A stretch of DNA of 40,718 nucleotides, from positions 1 to 40,718 of the forward strand of contig PBAX01000028.1 of NCBI GenBank assembly GCA_002716385.1, given 5' to 3'. This DNA is from Phycisphaerae bacterium (GTDB lineage: Bacteria > Planctomycetota > Phycisphaerae > Phycisphaerales > SM1A02). The notes beneath the pieces were generated by a model. The model saw only the letters and a program-made list of their open reading frames with translations, did not search any database and was not told the origin of the DNA. The position numbers and the translations under genes are program-made. Positions 34,238 through 40,718 of this stretch are shown here, one piece after another. Numbering within the stretch: position 1 is the stretch's first letter; every line of letters starts with the position of its first letter.

Positions 34238-36282
34238 CTGGTTGCCGTCGCGTTGCCGGGTGCGTATCGCCTCGCGAATTCGATGGTATCGGCGTCCATG
34301 CTGATCGGGGGCGGCCATTTCCTTGTCGGTTGGCCGTTTCGATTGAGTGACTCTGATTTGCTTGTGGCATCGATGCCGAGTCGGTGTCCGTTCCAGACGA
34401 GGTCTCGTCCAGGATCCATGTTGGCCGTCATGTGGAACAAGGCCATGTCGAAATCGGAGATGTCCGCCGAGCCGTCGATGGCGATCACGCATCCGGACCA
34501 GTCGGGAATCGCCTCGAAGACGGACTCGATCAGTTTCATCGCATGGTCCGGAACATCGGCATTGGAATCGACTCCAAGCATGACGATTCGACCCGACCCC
34601 CAGTCTGGCACATCGAACGGGATATCAATCGAGTTCAAGGCGGCGCGAATCTGTTCTGTGGATTCACGGACAGGTTCCTCGGCCTGTATGCCGGTGACCT
34701 CTTCGCCTTCCCAGACACTGGTGGCGTCAAATCCGATCTTGTGTCCGGCACCGAGTCGGGGCGATGCATGGTCGAGAATGTCCAATGGTCCGTTCACTAT
34801 CTCAAGGTCGCGTTTGAAATCGCAGTGATCCGCCATCGCCCGCATGACTGCCTTTTCATCATGGACGTTCACATCCTCCTCGACCACGACGATCATCTTG
34901 GTCCAGGCCATCTGGCCAGCGCCCCAGATCGCGTGCATGAGGCGACGTGCCTGGAGTGGGTAGCTCTTTCGGATGGAGACGAAGACGCAGTTGTGGAAAC
35001 AGCCGAACATGGGAAGGTGGTAGTCGATGATGTCCGGCACCAGGATCTTTAACAGAGGTAGGAACACCCGTTCGGTGGCCTTGCCTAGGTAGTAGTCCTC
35101 CTGAGGTGGAATGCCGACGATGGTGGTCGGGTACACCGCGTTCTCCCGATGGGTCATGGCGGAGACATCGACGATCGGGTATCGATCAGGCATCGAGTAC
35201 CAGCCGGTGTGATCTCCGAAGGGGCCTTCGACGACGGCCCCTTCACCAAGGGGTTCCCCGCAGTCGGGATCCCAGCCGATGGATCCCGCATCGGTTCGAA
35301 CGTAGCCTTCGATGACGATTTCGGCATTGGCCGGTACGCGTATGGGAACGGTTCGTCCCATGACCATCGGAATGCCACGACCATTGAGGAAGCCCGCCAT
35401 CAGCAGTTCGCTGATGCCCGGAGGCAACGGTGAAGTCGCGGCATAGGGAAGGACCGACTCGCCGCCGAGACAGATGGCGATGGGCATGGGTTCGCCGATC
35501 TCCTTCCAGGATCGCCAGTGCGCAGCGCCATCATGATGGAGGTGCCAGTGCATGGCCACATGGGTTTCATCGATCAACTGGACTCGATACATGCCGATGT
35601 TGTGCGAAGGCGGTTTCTTGCGTCCACGGTCCCGAGCGTGAATCGTGTGGATGCCGGCAAAGGTGATGTATCGACCTTCACCTCGGGCGGTTCCAGCCTC
35701 CTCGGGTGAGCAGTTCCATCCAACGGCGGAAGGGTCCCCATCCAATGGCCAGCACTTGATGATCGGCAGCCTTGTCAGATCGACTTCCCCTCGTTCGGTC
35801 AGCAGGATTCGATCCTGGCACACGCCATGTCTTCGGAGCTTGGGGCCTGCTCGAAGAATCGGCCGAATGGAATTGAGCCTCGACAGGATGTCCCGAACTC
35901 CCGCTGGTGGCCGCGGTGCAGTGATGTTCTCGAGCGTGTTGGCGATTCCGGTGAATCCAAGTCCATCACGACAACCAAGCGCCTGCTCCATCCGTGAATA
36001 GGATCCGAAGAGATTGATCACGAGTGGGAAATCGCTTCCCTCGACATTTTCGAACAGCAGGGCCTGTCCACCGCGATCCGCATGGTCTGGATCGAAGCTT
36101 CCGGCGGCAACGCTGACTCTCGGTGCTCTGGACTTGCTGTGCAGGTCCGCGATGGCCGCGATCTGGAGAATCGGCGATATGGCATCGCGAATTCTCAGAA
36201 CTTCGCCTTGCTGATCCATGGCCTGGATCATGTCCTGAAGTGTCTGGAAGCCGTTCGGCATGGAATAAGGATAGTCACCCAT
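34234..36282 (-). CDS. UbiD-family decarboxylase, long subfamily
   Basis: A prenylated-FMN-dependent decarboxylase of about 682 residues, against roughly 490 for E. coli UbiD. Its core shows PSHNIGMYRVQLIDE, HWHLHHDGAAHW, AEIVIEGYV, EGPFGDHTGWYS and CVFVSIRKSYP, which fit the UbiD pattern. The C-terminal module (VVEEDVNVHDE ... KIGFDAT) appears a second time further on as AIDGSADISDF ... LGIDAT, then RKWPPP, as in the long UbiD-like proteins linked to menaquinone synthesis. ATG 36282 is one of two possible starts; 36261 is the other. It likely acts on an aromatic acid in quinone synthesis, but other substrates are possible. No UbiX partner is visible. Confidence 0.8.
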   Translation of the reverse strand: MGDYPYSMPNGFQTLQDMIQAMDQQGEVLRIRDAISPILQIAAIADLHSKSRAPRVSVAAGSFDPDHADRGGQALLFENVEGSDFPLVINLFGSYSRMEQALGCRDGLGFTGIANTLENITAPRPPAGVRDILSRLNSIRPILRAGPKLRRHGVCQDRILLTERGEVDLTRLPIIKCWPLDGDPSAVGWNCSPEEAGTARGEGRYITFAGIHTIHARDRGRKKPPSHNIGMYRVQLIDETHVAMHWHLHHDGAAHWRSWKEIGEPMPIAICLGGESVLPYAATSPLPPGISELLMAGFLNGRGIPMVMGRTVPIRVPANAEIVIEGYVRTDAGSIGWDPDCGEPLGEGAVVEGPFGDHTGWYSMPDRYPIVDVSAMTHRENAVYPTTIVGIPPQEDYYLGKATERVFLPLLKILVPDIIDYHLPMFGCFHNCVFVSIRKSYPLQARRLMHAIWGAGQMAWTKMIVVVEEDVNVHDEKAVMRAMADHCDFKRDLEIVNGPLDILDHASPRLGAGHKIGFDATSVWEGEEVTGIQAEEPVRESTEQIRAALNSIDIPFDVPDWGSGRIVMLGVDSNADVPDHAMKLIESVFEAIPDWSGCVIAIDGSADISDFDMALFHMTANMDPGRDLVWNGHRLGIDATSKSESLNRNGQPTRKWPPPISMDADTIEFARRYAPGNATATR

Positions 36283-36335
36283 ACCACCGCATGGCGAGTC
36301 GGCGATGTAGACTTGCCGAAACAAGGGGATCGTAG

Positions 36336-37304
36336 ATGGCATCAGCTGCCGTGATTTCAGTCGACGATGTTCACAAGACCTTCAAGCGGCGAGTGCACGC
36401 TCTGAGAGGGGTGAGCATGCGTGTGCATGAGGGCGAGGTCTTCGGTCTGCTGGGACCCAACGGGGCCGGCAAGTCGACGCTCGTCAAGATTCTCATGACG
36501 GTCATCCGGCCTTCCCGGCTGCAGGGTTCGATTCTCGGAAAGCCGGTGGGACACAAGCCCACGCTGAAGAAGGTCGGCTATCTCCCGGAACACCATCGAT
36601 TTCCGAAGCATCTCAGGGCTGGAGAGGTCCTCGACTACTTCGCGGCGCTTTCGGGTGTTCCCAGATCCGTTCGCAGAAGACGAACAGATGAGATGCTCGA
36701 GCTGGTGGGCATGAGCGACTGGAAGAAGCAACGCGTCGGCGAATTCTCAAAGGGTATGCAGCAGAGAATCGGCATCGCGCAGGCACTCATGAATGATCCA
36801 AGCATCCTCATGCTGGACGAGCCGACCGATGGTGTCGATCCGGTCGGTCGAATGGAGATCAGGGATCTTCTGATACGCCTTCGCGATCAGGGTCGGACGA
36901 TCTTCATCAACAGTCATCTCCTGAGCGAGCTGGAGATGGTCTGCAATCGAGTTGCCATAATGGTCAAGGGACGTGTGTCGATGGAGGGAACCATCGACGA
37001 TCTGACATCCGCTTCCAAGCGATACGAGATCGTTGTTGACGGAGATCTTCCGCCCGCAGTGGAGGCATCGATTGGAGAGGATGTCAGTGTCCTCGAATCC
37101 GATCGTTCTCGTCTGGTTCTCCCCAATGCGGATTCACACAAGGTCCAGCCGATCATCGACCATCTCAGGTCCAGTGGGGTTGTCATCGAATCCGTCCAGC
37201 CTGTTCGCGAATCGCTTGAAGAGCTGTTCATGAGGGCGGTTCATTCCACAGGGGAGGATGCGGCGACGCCTGGAGCCATCAAGGGCAAGGTGTCACAGTC
37301 ATGA
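36336..37304 (+). CDS. ABC exporter ATP-binding protein
   Basis: A 322-residue ATPase of the ABC-2 exporter class. It has Walker A GPNGAGKSTLVK, Q-loop VGYLPEHHRFP, signature GEFSKGMQQRIGIAQ, Walker B SILMLDEPTDGVDP and switch His in FINSHLLSELE, all intact. A ~100-residue C-terminal part follows. AAGGGG lies about 8 bases upstream of ATG 36336. Its stop overlaps the start of the permease gene (ATGA), so the two form a pair. The substrate is unknown. Confidence 0.87.
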   Translation: MASAAVISVDDVHKTFKRRVHALRGVSMRVHEGEVFGLLGPNGAGKSTLVKILMTVIRPSRLQGSILGKPVGHKPTLKKVGYLPEHHRFPKHLRAGEVLDYFAALSGVPRSVRRRRTDEMLELVGMSDWKKQRVGEFSKGMQQRIGIAQALMNDPSILMLDEPTDGVDPVGRMEIRDLLIRLRDQGRTIFINSHLLSELEMVCNRVAIMVKGRVSMEGTIDDLTSASKRYEIVVDGDLPPAVEASIGEDVSVLESDRSRLVLPNADSHKVQPIIDHLRSSGVVIESVQPVRESLEELFMRAVHSTGEDAATPGAIKGKVSQS

Positions 37305-38461
37305 CAGCTGTAGTAGCCATTCTCATCGATTCCTACCGCGCTCTGAAGGCGCAGCGTCTGTTCAAGACCGTGCTCGGTTTGTCTCTGGTGGTCATCCTGG
37401 GATTCGCTTCCTTTGGATTCAATGAACAGGGGATGACGTTCTTCTTCGGTCTTCTGGATGTCGAAAGCGAATACATCTACGAGGGAAGCAAGTGGGCAAA
37501 GACGCTGTACCTCGGCATTTTCTCCTACTTCATCGTCACCATCTGGTTGGGGTGGGCCGCCACGATACTGGCATTGATCTCGACCTCGTCGATCTTCCCT
37601 TCCTTCCTGTCGGAGGGCGCCGTCGAGCTGACGATGTCAAAGCCGGTTCGACGCACGACCATGTTCTTCACGAAGTATCTGGGCGGTCTGATGTTCGTCT
37701 TCCTTCAGGTCGGGTTGTTCTGCATCGGAGCCTTTCTGGTCGTCGGTTGGAGAGTGGGTGAATGGAACGCCACGATCTTCCTGGCGATTCCTCTGGTGAC
37801 GCTCTTCTTCAGCTATCTCTTCTGCGTGAACGTCTTCTTCGGTGTGTTGACCAGATCCACATTGGTGGCTCTTCTGTTCACGGTGCTCTTCTGGTTCATG
37901 ACCTTCGGAGTTCGTACCGCTGACGACACGCTCAGCATGGTCCAGTTCCGGACGGAAACACTGGTCAGCATGAGCGAGAAGTCCGTCGAGACCGCCGAGG
38001 GCAATCTGAAGGAATATCGCGAAGAACTCGTGGAGATACAGCAGGATGGTTCGGATTCCGCGAAGGAGTACTACGAATCACAGCTCAAGAGGGGTGAGCT
38101 CAACCTCGAGAATGAGCAGAAGTCGCTTGATGAACGTCGGGAGACGTTGAACCAGTTGAAACCTTGGAGCATAACGCTCGATGTGATTCGATGGCCTCTG
38201 CCCGAAACGTCAAGAACCATCGGTCTGCTGGGCAGATGGGTCGAGCAGGACAATGAAGTCAGTTTCGAGGAGATCATCTCGGGAGATTGGGGTGAGGGAG
38301 GGGAGGAGGCCAGAGACAAGCGTCCACATGAGATCGCGAGTGATCGCATTCAGGAGCGTGAGAATTCGGTCTCTGCCTTTCGGATCATCGGCAAGTCCCT
38401 GCTGTTCGAGTTCGTGATCCTGATGTTTGCCTGGTGGATTTTCGTTCGCCGCGATTATTGA
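37301..38461 (+). CDS. ABC-2 type exporter permease with coiled-coil loop
   Basis: A 386-residue membrane partner of the preceding ATPase. Predicted helices lie near 22-40, 68-93, 127-148, 155-178, 186-205 and 366-382. Between the last two lies a loop of about 160 hydrophilic residues (206-365) with a strongly charged, heptad-like stretch (EKSVETAEGNLKEYREELVE, then KKGEL-like charged repeats) suggesting a coiled coil on the extracytoplasmic side. The segment LSEGAVELTMSKPVRR is typical of these permeases. Its stop overlaps the converging proC gene by 7 bases. Confidence 0.78.
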   Translation: MTAVVAILIDSYRALKAQRLFKTVLGLSLVVILGFASFGFNEQGMTFFFGLLDVESEYIYEGSKWAKTLYLGIFSYFIVTIWLGWAATILALISTSSIFPSFLSEGAVELTMSKPVRRTTMFFTKYLGGLMFVFLQVGLFCIGAFLVVGWRVGEWNATIFLAIPLVTLFFSYLFCVNVFFGVLTRSTLVALLFTVLFWFMTFGVRTADDTLSMVQFRTETLVSMSEKSVETAEGNLKEYREELVEIQQDGSDSAKEYYESQLKRGELNLENEQKSLDERRETLNQLKPWSITLDVIRWPLPETSRTIGLLGRWVEQDNEVSFEEIISGDWGEGGEEARDKRPHEIASDRIQERENSVSAFRIIGKSLLFEFVILMFAWWIFVRRDY

Positions 38462-39270
38462 GTTTCGCCAGCCAGTGATTCACCGCGATCATGGGCAGCC
38501 TTCAGGCCGCCGCGAATGGCGTCCACCAGTTTCATTTCTCGCATTCGATTGATGCCAGCTTCCGTTGTTCCGCCTGGCGTCGTGACCGCCTGTCGCAACG
38601 CTTCGGGTCCACCCGCATGCTCAGTCAGAAGCTGCCCCGTGCCGGCAATCGTGCGGGCGATCAGTCTCTCGGCAACGGATGGATCAAGCCCCAGTTCGAT
38701 GGCCTCCTGAAGCATCGCCTCGGCGACGAGCGCGACATAGCCTGGTCCGGATCCGCTGACCGCGGTCACAGCCCAGAGCGCCGATTCCGGCAGGACTTCG
38801 GTGGTACCGATCGTGTTGAACAGCGACTGTGCGAAGTCGAGATCGTCCTCTGTGCTGTTCTCGGAGGGCATCAGAGCGGTGACGCCCAGATGGATCTTGA
38901 CCGGGGCGTTGGGCATGCAGGAGACGACTCTTGTCTGCTCGCCCAGTGATCGGCGGATGGCATGGCTTCCGATACCAGCCATGATCGAGATCGCCAGCCG
39001 TGGGCTGTTCGAACAGCCCACTTCGGCGGCCGCAGCTTCGAACTGCTGTGGGCGGACCGCGAGGATGATGCGATCACAGCCTCCCAGGCGATCTGGTGAT
39101 TCAGCCACATCTATTCCCAGTGATTTCAGCGAGTCGCGGCGAGCGGGATTCCGCTCGGCGACACGAGTGTTCTCAACAGTGAGAATGCCGTCTTGGAGAG
39201 CGGCTTCAAGGAGCATGCTCCCCATTTCCCCACAACCCAAGAAACCGACCTGAATGCTCTTTCTATCCAT
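38455..39270 (-). CDS. proC: Pyrroline-5-carboxylate reductase
   Basis: ProC reduces pyrroline-5-carboxylate to proline with NAD(P)H. The 271-residue product is the standard length. It has a Rossmann start (QVGFLGCGEMGSMLLEAAL), ILAVRPQQFEAAAAEV, IMAGIGSHAIRRSLG, VVSCMPNAPVKIHLGVTAL, and the C-terminal dimerisation block AVTAVSGSGPGYV with TTPGGTTEAGI. No partner genes for proline synthesis are nearby. It faces accA across 78 bases and overlaps the ABC permease at its 3' end. Confidence 0.92.
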   Translation of the reverse strand: MDRKSIQVGFLGCGEMGSMLLEAALQDGILTVENTRVAERNPARRDSLKSLGIDVAESPDRLGGCDRIILAVRPQQFEAAAAEVGCSNSPRLAISIMAGIGSHAIRRSLGEQTRVVSCMPNAPVKIHLGVTALMPSENSTEDDLDFAQSLFNTIGTTEVLPESALWAVTAVSGSGPGYVALVAEAMLQEAIELGLDPSVAERLIARTIAGTGQLLTEHAGGPEALRQAVTTPGGTTEAGINRMREMKLVDAIRGGLKAAHDRGESLAGETQ

Positions 39271-39299
39271 GGCTTGGCCACATCATAGGGATTCCTTCC

Positions 39300-39327
39300 A
39301 TGTTGTTGGGCGTCACCACGTTACAAT
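39300..39327 (+). promoter_or_regulatory. Possible accA promoter
   Basis: ATGTTG (39300-39305) and TACAAT (39322-39327) are 16 bases apart. The -10 box is good and the -35 box is weak. Transcription would begin about 15 bases before the accA ATG at 39349. Confidence 0.35.
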
Positions 39328-39348
39328 GGTTCGAGAGGTTTTCTTCAG

Positions 39349-40317
39349 ATGGCTGCAACAAACACCATGGTCCTCCCGTTCGAGGCGCCCATCCACGAGC
39401 TGGAGAGGCAGATCGAGTCGCTTGAATCAAGAGCTGACGCTGACAATCTCACCGATGAGATCAGCAGTCTGCGTGAGAATCGCGATCGTCTTCTCGAGAA
39501 GATCTACGGCAATCTCAGTGCCTGGGACATCGTGCGGATAGCACGTCATCCCAACAGGCCCCAGACGCCCGATTACATACATATGGTCTGTCGAGATTTC
39601 CGTGAATTGCATGGGGATCGCCAGTACGGGGATGATCGAAGCATCGTCACGGGATTGGGTCGAATCGGACCTTTCAAGGTGCTCATCGTCGGCCATCAGA
39701 AGGGTCGGACCACCGAGGAGCGGATCGCGAGCAACTTCGGATGTGCACATCCCGAGGGTTATCGCAAGGCACTCAAGAAGATGAAACTGGCCGAGAAGTA
39801 CGGCCTTCCGATCGTGACCCTCGTCGATACGCCTGGTGCGTATCCCGGTGTGCAGGCGGAAGAGCGGGGGCAGGCCGAGGCCATCGCCGTGAATCTGCGT
39901 GAGATGAGCCGCCTGAACACGCCGATTCTGTCGATTGTGATCGGTGAGGGTGGATCAGGTGGTGCGCTGGGAATCGGAGTGGCCGACCGTGTCGACATGC
40001 TCCAGTATGCCTGGTATTCGGTCATCAGCCCGGAAGGTTGTGCCGCCATCCTCTGGAAAGAGGCCAACGAAGAGACGAATTCCGCGGCAGCCAATTCGTT
40101 GTGTCTCACCGCGGCGGACAATCTTCGCAATGGGCTGGTTGATCAGGTTGTGATGGAGCCGGTAGGCGGTGCCCATCGATCCCCACAAGCGGCTGGGGAG
40201 AACCTCGAGCGGCATATCGTCGACCGACTCAGCGAGTTGACCAGATTCAATCCCCGGACGTTGGTCGATCGTCGTTACGACAAATTCCGTCAGATCGGGT
40301 CGATGATTCCCAGTTGA
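39349..40317 (+). CDS. accA: Acetyl-CoA carboxylase carboxyltransferase subunit alpha
   Basis: AccA with AccD moves the carboxyl group from biotin to acetyl-CoA to make malonyl-CoA, the first committed step of fatty acid synthesis. The 322-residue product has an N-terminal coiled-coil helix (IHELERQIESLESRAD), then GHQKGRTTEERIASNFG, VDTPGAYPGVQAEERGQAEA, GEGGSGGALGIGVADRV and ISPEGCAAILWKEANEE, in standard order and at standard length. accD is not adjacent. The C-terminus ends a few bases before a gap that holds the next promoter. Confidence 0.94.
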   Translation: MAATNTMVLPFEAPIHELERQIESLESRADADNLTDEISSLRENRDRLLEKIYGNLSAWDIVRIARHPNRPQTPDYIHMVCRDFRELHGDRQYGDDRSIVTGLGRIGPFKVLIVGHQKGRTTEERIASNFGCAHPEGYRKALKKMKLAEKYGLPIVTLVDTPGAYPGVQAEERGQAEAIAVNLREMSRLNTPILSIVIGEGGSGGALGIGVADRVDMLQYAWYSVISPEGCAAILWKEANEETNSAAANSLCLTAADNLRNGLVDQVVMEPVGGAHRSPQAAGENLERHIVDRLSELTRFNPRTLVDRRYDKFRQIGSMIPS

Positions 40318-40368
40318 GGCATGGCAAGCCAATTCTGGCCCTTTCCAGCCCCATCGTTTCCCCTTATT

Positions 40369-40397
40369 TTGACTTGAGCCATGAAGAGCGGTAAATT
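40369..40397 (+). promoter_or_regulatory. Sigma-70-type promoter of the histone-like gene
   Basis: TTGACT (40369-40374) and TAAATT (40392-40397) are exactly 17 bases apart. Start of transcription would fall near 40404, leaving a leader of about 80 bases before the GTG at 40485. The leader includes a short stem, GGCCT with AGGCC, around 40411-40428. The strength suggests an abundantly made product, as expected for a chromatin-type protein. Confidence 0.6.
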
Positions 40398-40484
40398 GCG
40401 TCGTTCCGGGGCCTTACAGTGGAGGCCTGAATACGACTTAAGTGCTTTTTCGACAACACCTTGAGGCGCTATAGCGAATTCGGC

Positions 40485-40718
40485 GTGGCCAAGAAAAAGA
40501 CAGCCAAGAAGAAGACCTCCAGTCGGAAGAAGGCATCAGCCACTTCTGCCACCGCTTCGCGTCGCAACAAAGTGACCAAGAAGGCTGCTTCCAAGAAGAA
40601 GACCACGGCCAAGAAGGCAGCCTCCAAGAAGAAGGCCTCGGCCAAGAAGGCTGCCTCCAAGAAGAAGACCACGGCCAAGAAGGCTGCCTCCAAGAAGAAG
40701 ACCACGGCCAAGAAGGCA
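40485..40718 (+). CDS. Histone-H1-like Lys/Ala-rich protein (3' end outside window)
   Basis: The open frame begins MAKKKTAKKKTSSRKK (GTG 40485) and runs off the right edge after 78 codons. It is almost wholly Lys, Ala, Thr and Ser, the composition of bacterial histone H1-like DNA-binding proteins (Hc1/AlgP/HU-tail type). An 11-residue unit, KKAASKKKTTA, repeats from 40578. An in-frame TTG at 40461 is a possible alternative start; neither has a clear ribosome site. It should bind DNA non-specifically and compact the chromosome. A globular domain, if any, would lie beyond the window. Confidence 0.7.
   Translation, partial: MAKKKTAKKKTSSRKKASATSATASRRNKVTKKAASKKKTTAKKAASKKKASAKKAASKKKTTAKKAASKKKTTAKKA
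40578..40718 (+). repeat. 33-bp in-frame tandem repeat in the histone-like gene
   Basis: Four complete 33-base units (40578-40610, 40611-40643, 40644-40676, 40677-40709) and the start of a fifth encode KKAASKKKTTA, with the second unit reading KKAASKKKASA. The units differ mainly at synonymous third positions (GCT/GCA/GCC). Such repeats change in number by slippage, so length may vary between strains. Confidence 0.85.

Noticed and set aside
40469..40711. Minus-strand frame encoding a Phe/Ala/Val-rich repeat that looks like a membrane protein
   Set aside because: It is the complement of the AAG/GCC repeat codons of the histone-like gene and has no ribosome site or promoter.

Overview
The window reads as a densely packed chromosomal segment of a Gram-negative bacterium, most likely a marine member of the Planctomycetota (Phycisphaerae-like). 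This assignment is inference. The evidence is a lipid A gene (lpxB), periplasmic machinery (tatA, the lytic transglycosylase mltA, a secreted immunophilin), several sodium-coupled amino-acid transporters, a histone-H1-like Lys/Ala repeat protein at the right edge, and several long secreted or membrane proteins of a type common as lineage-specific hypotheticals in that phylum. I see no tRNA, rRNA, CRISPR array, insertion sequence or prophage. No gap between genes exceeds about 215 bases.

Layout. (1) Bases 1-7009, plus strand: the 3' half of dapF, a C45-family N-terminal-nucleophile hydrolase, a class III aminotransferase, astA-like and astD-like genes, tilS and a small receiver-like protein, in one tightly spaced run. 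(2) 7011-15982, minus strand, transcribed from gmhA leftwards: a sugar isomerase, a MauE/thioredoxin-like membrane fusion, an M20 dipeptidase, a large membrane-anchored hypothetical, a GldA-like ABC ATPase, nadK and serS. (3) 16128-18620, plus: a secreted hypothetical and trxB. (4) 18617-21747, minus: aspS followed by a dicarboxylate/glutamate symporter. (5) 21879-23003, plus: lpxB. (6) 23000-27314, minus: an NSS symporter, an AGCS symporter and a possible PD-(D/E)XK nuclease. (7) 27423-31076, plus: a hypothetical, a CxxCxxCC protein, a cyclophilin-FKBP fusion, a strong hairpin, a well-formed promoter and an HNH endonuclease. (8) 31211-32286, minus: tatA and truB. (9) 32446-33687, plus: mltA. 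(10) 33689-36282, minus: a long UbiD-like decarboxylase and a zinc-ribbon membrane protein. (11) 36336-38461, plus: an ABC exporter pair. (12) 38455-39270, minus: proC. (13) 39349-40718, plus: accA and the truncated histone-like gene.

The most interesting module is 443-5591. It looks like an arginine/ornithine succinyltransferase (AST) pathway operon that carries counterparts of AstC, AstA and AstD. It has no AstB and no AstE, and a C45 Ntn hydrolase sits at its head. The hydrolase could be the missing deacylase, which would make this a variant route for ornithine or a related diamine. That role is inferred from context only. Other points of interest are large soluble inserts in two neighbouring sodium symporters, a 16-bp perfect hairpin beside a consensus-like promoter, a predicted nuclease cotranscribed with transporters, and convergent gene ends that overlap or abut at five of six junctions.
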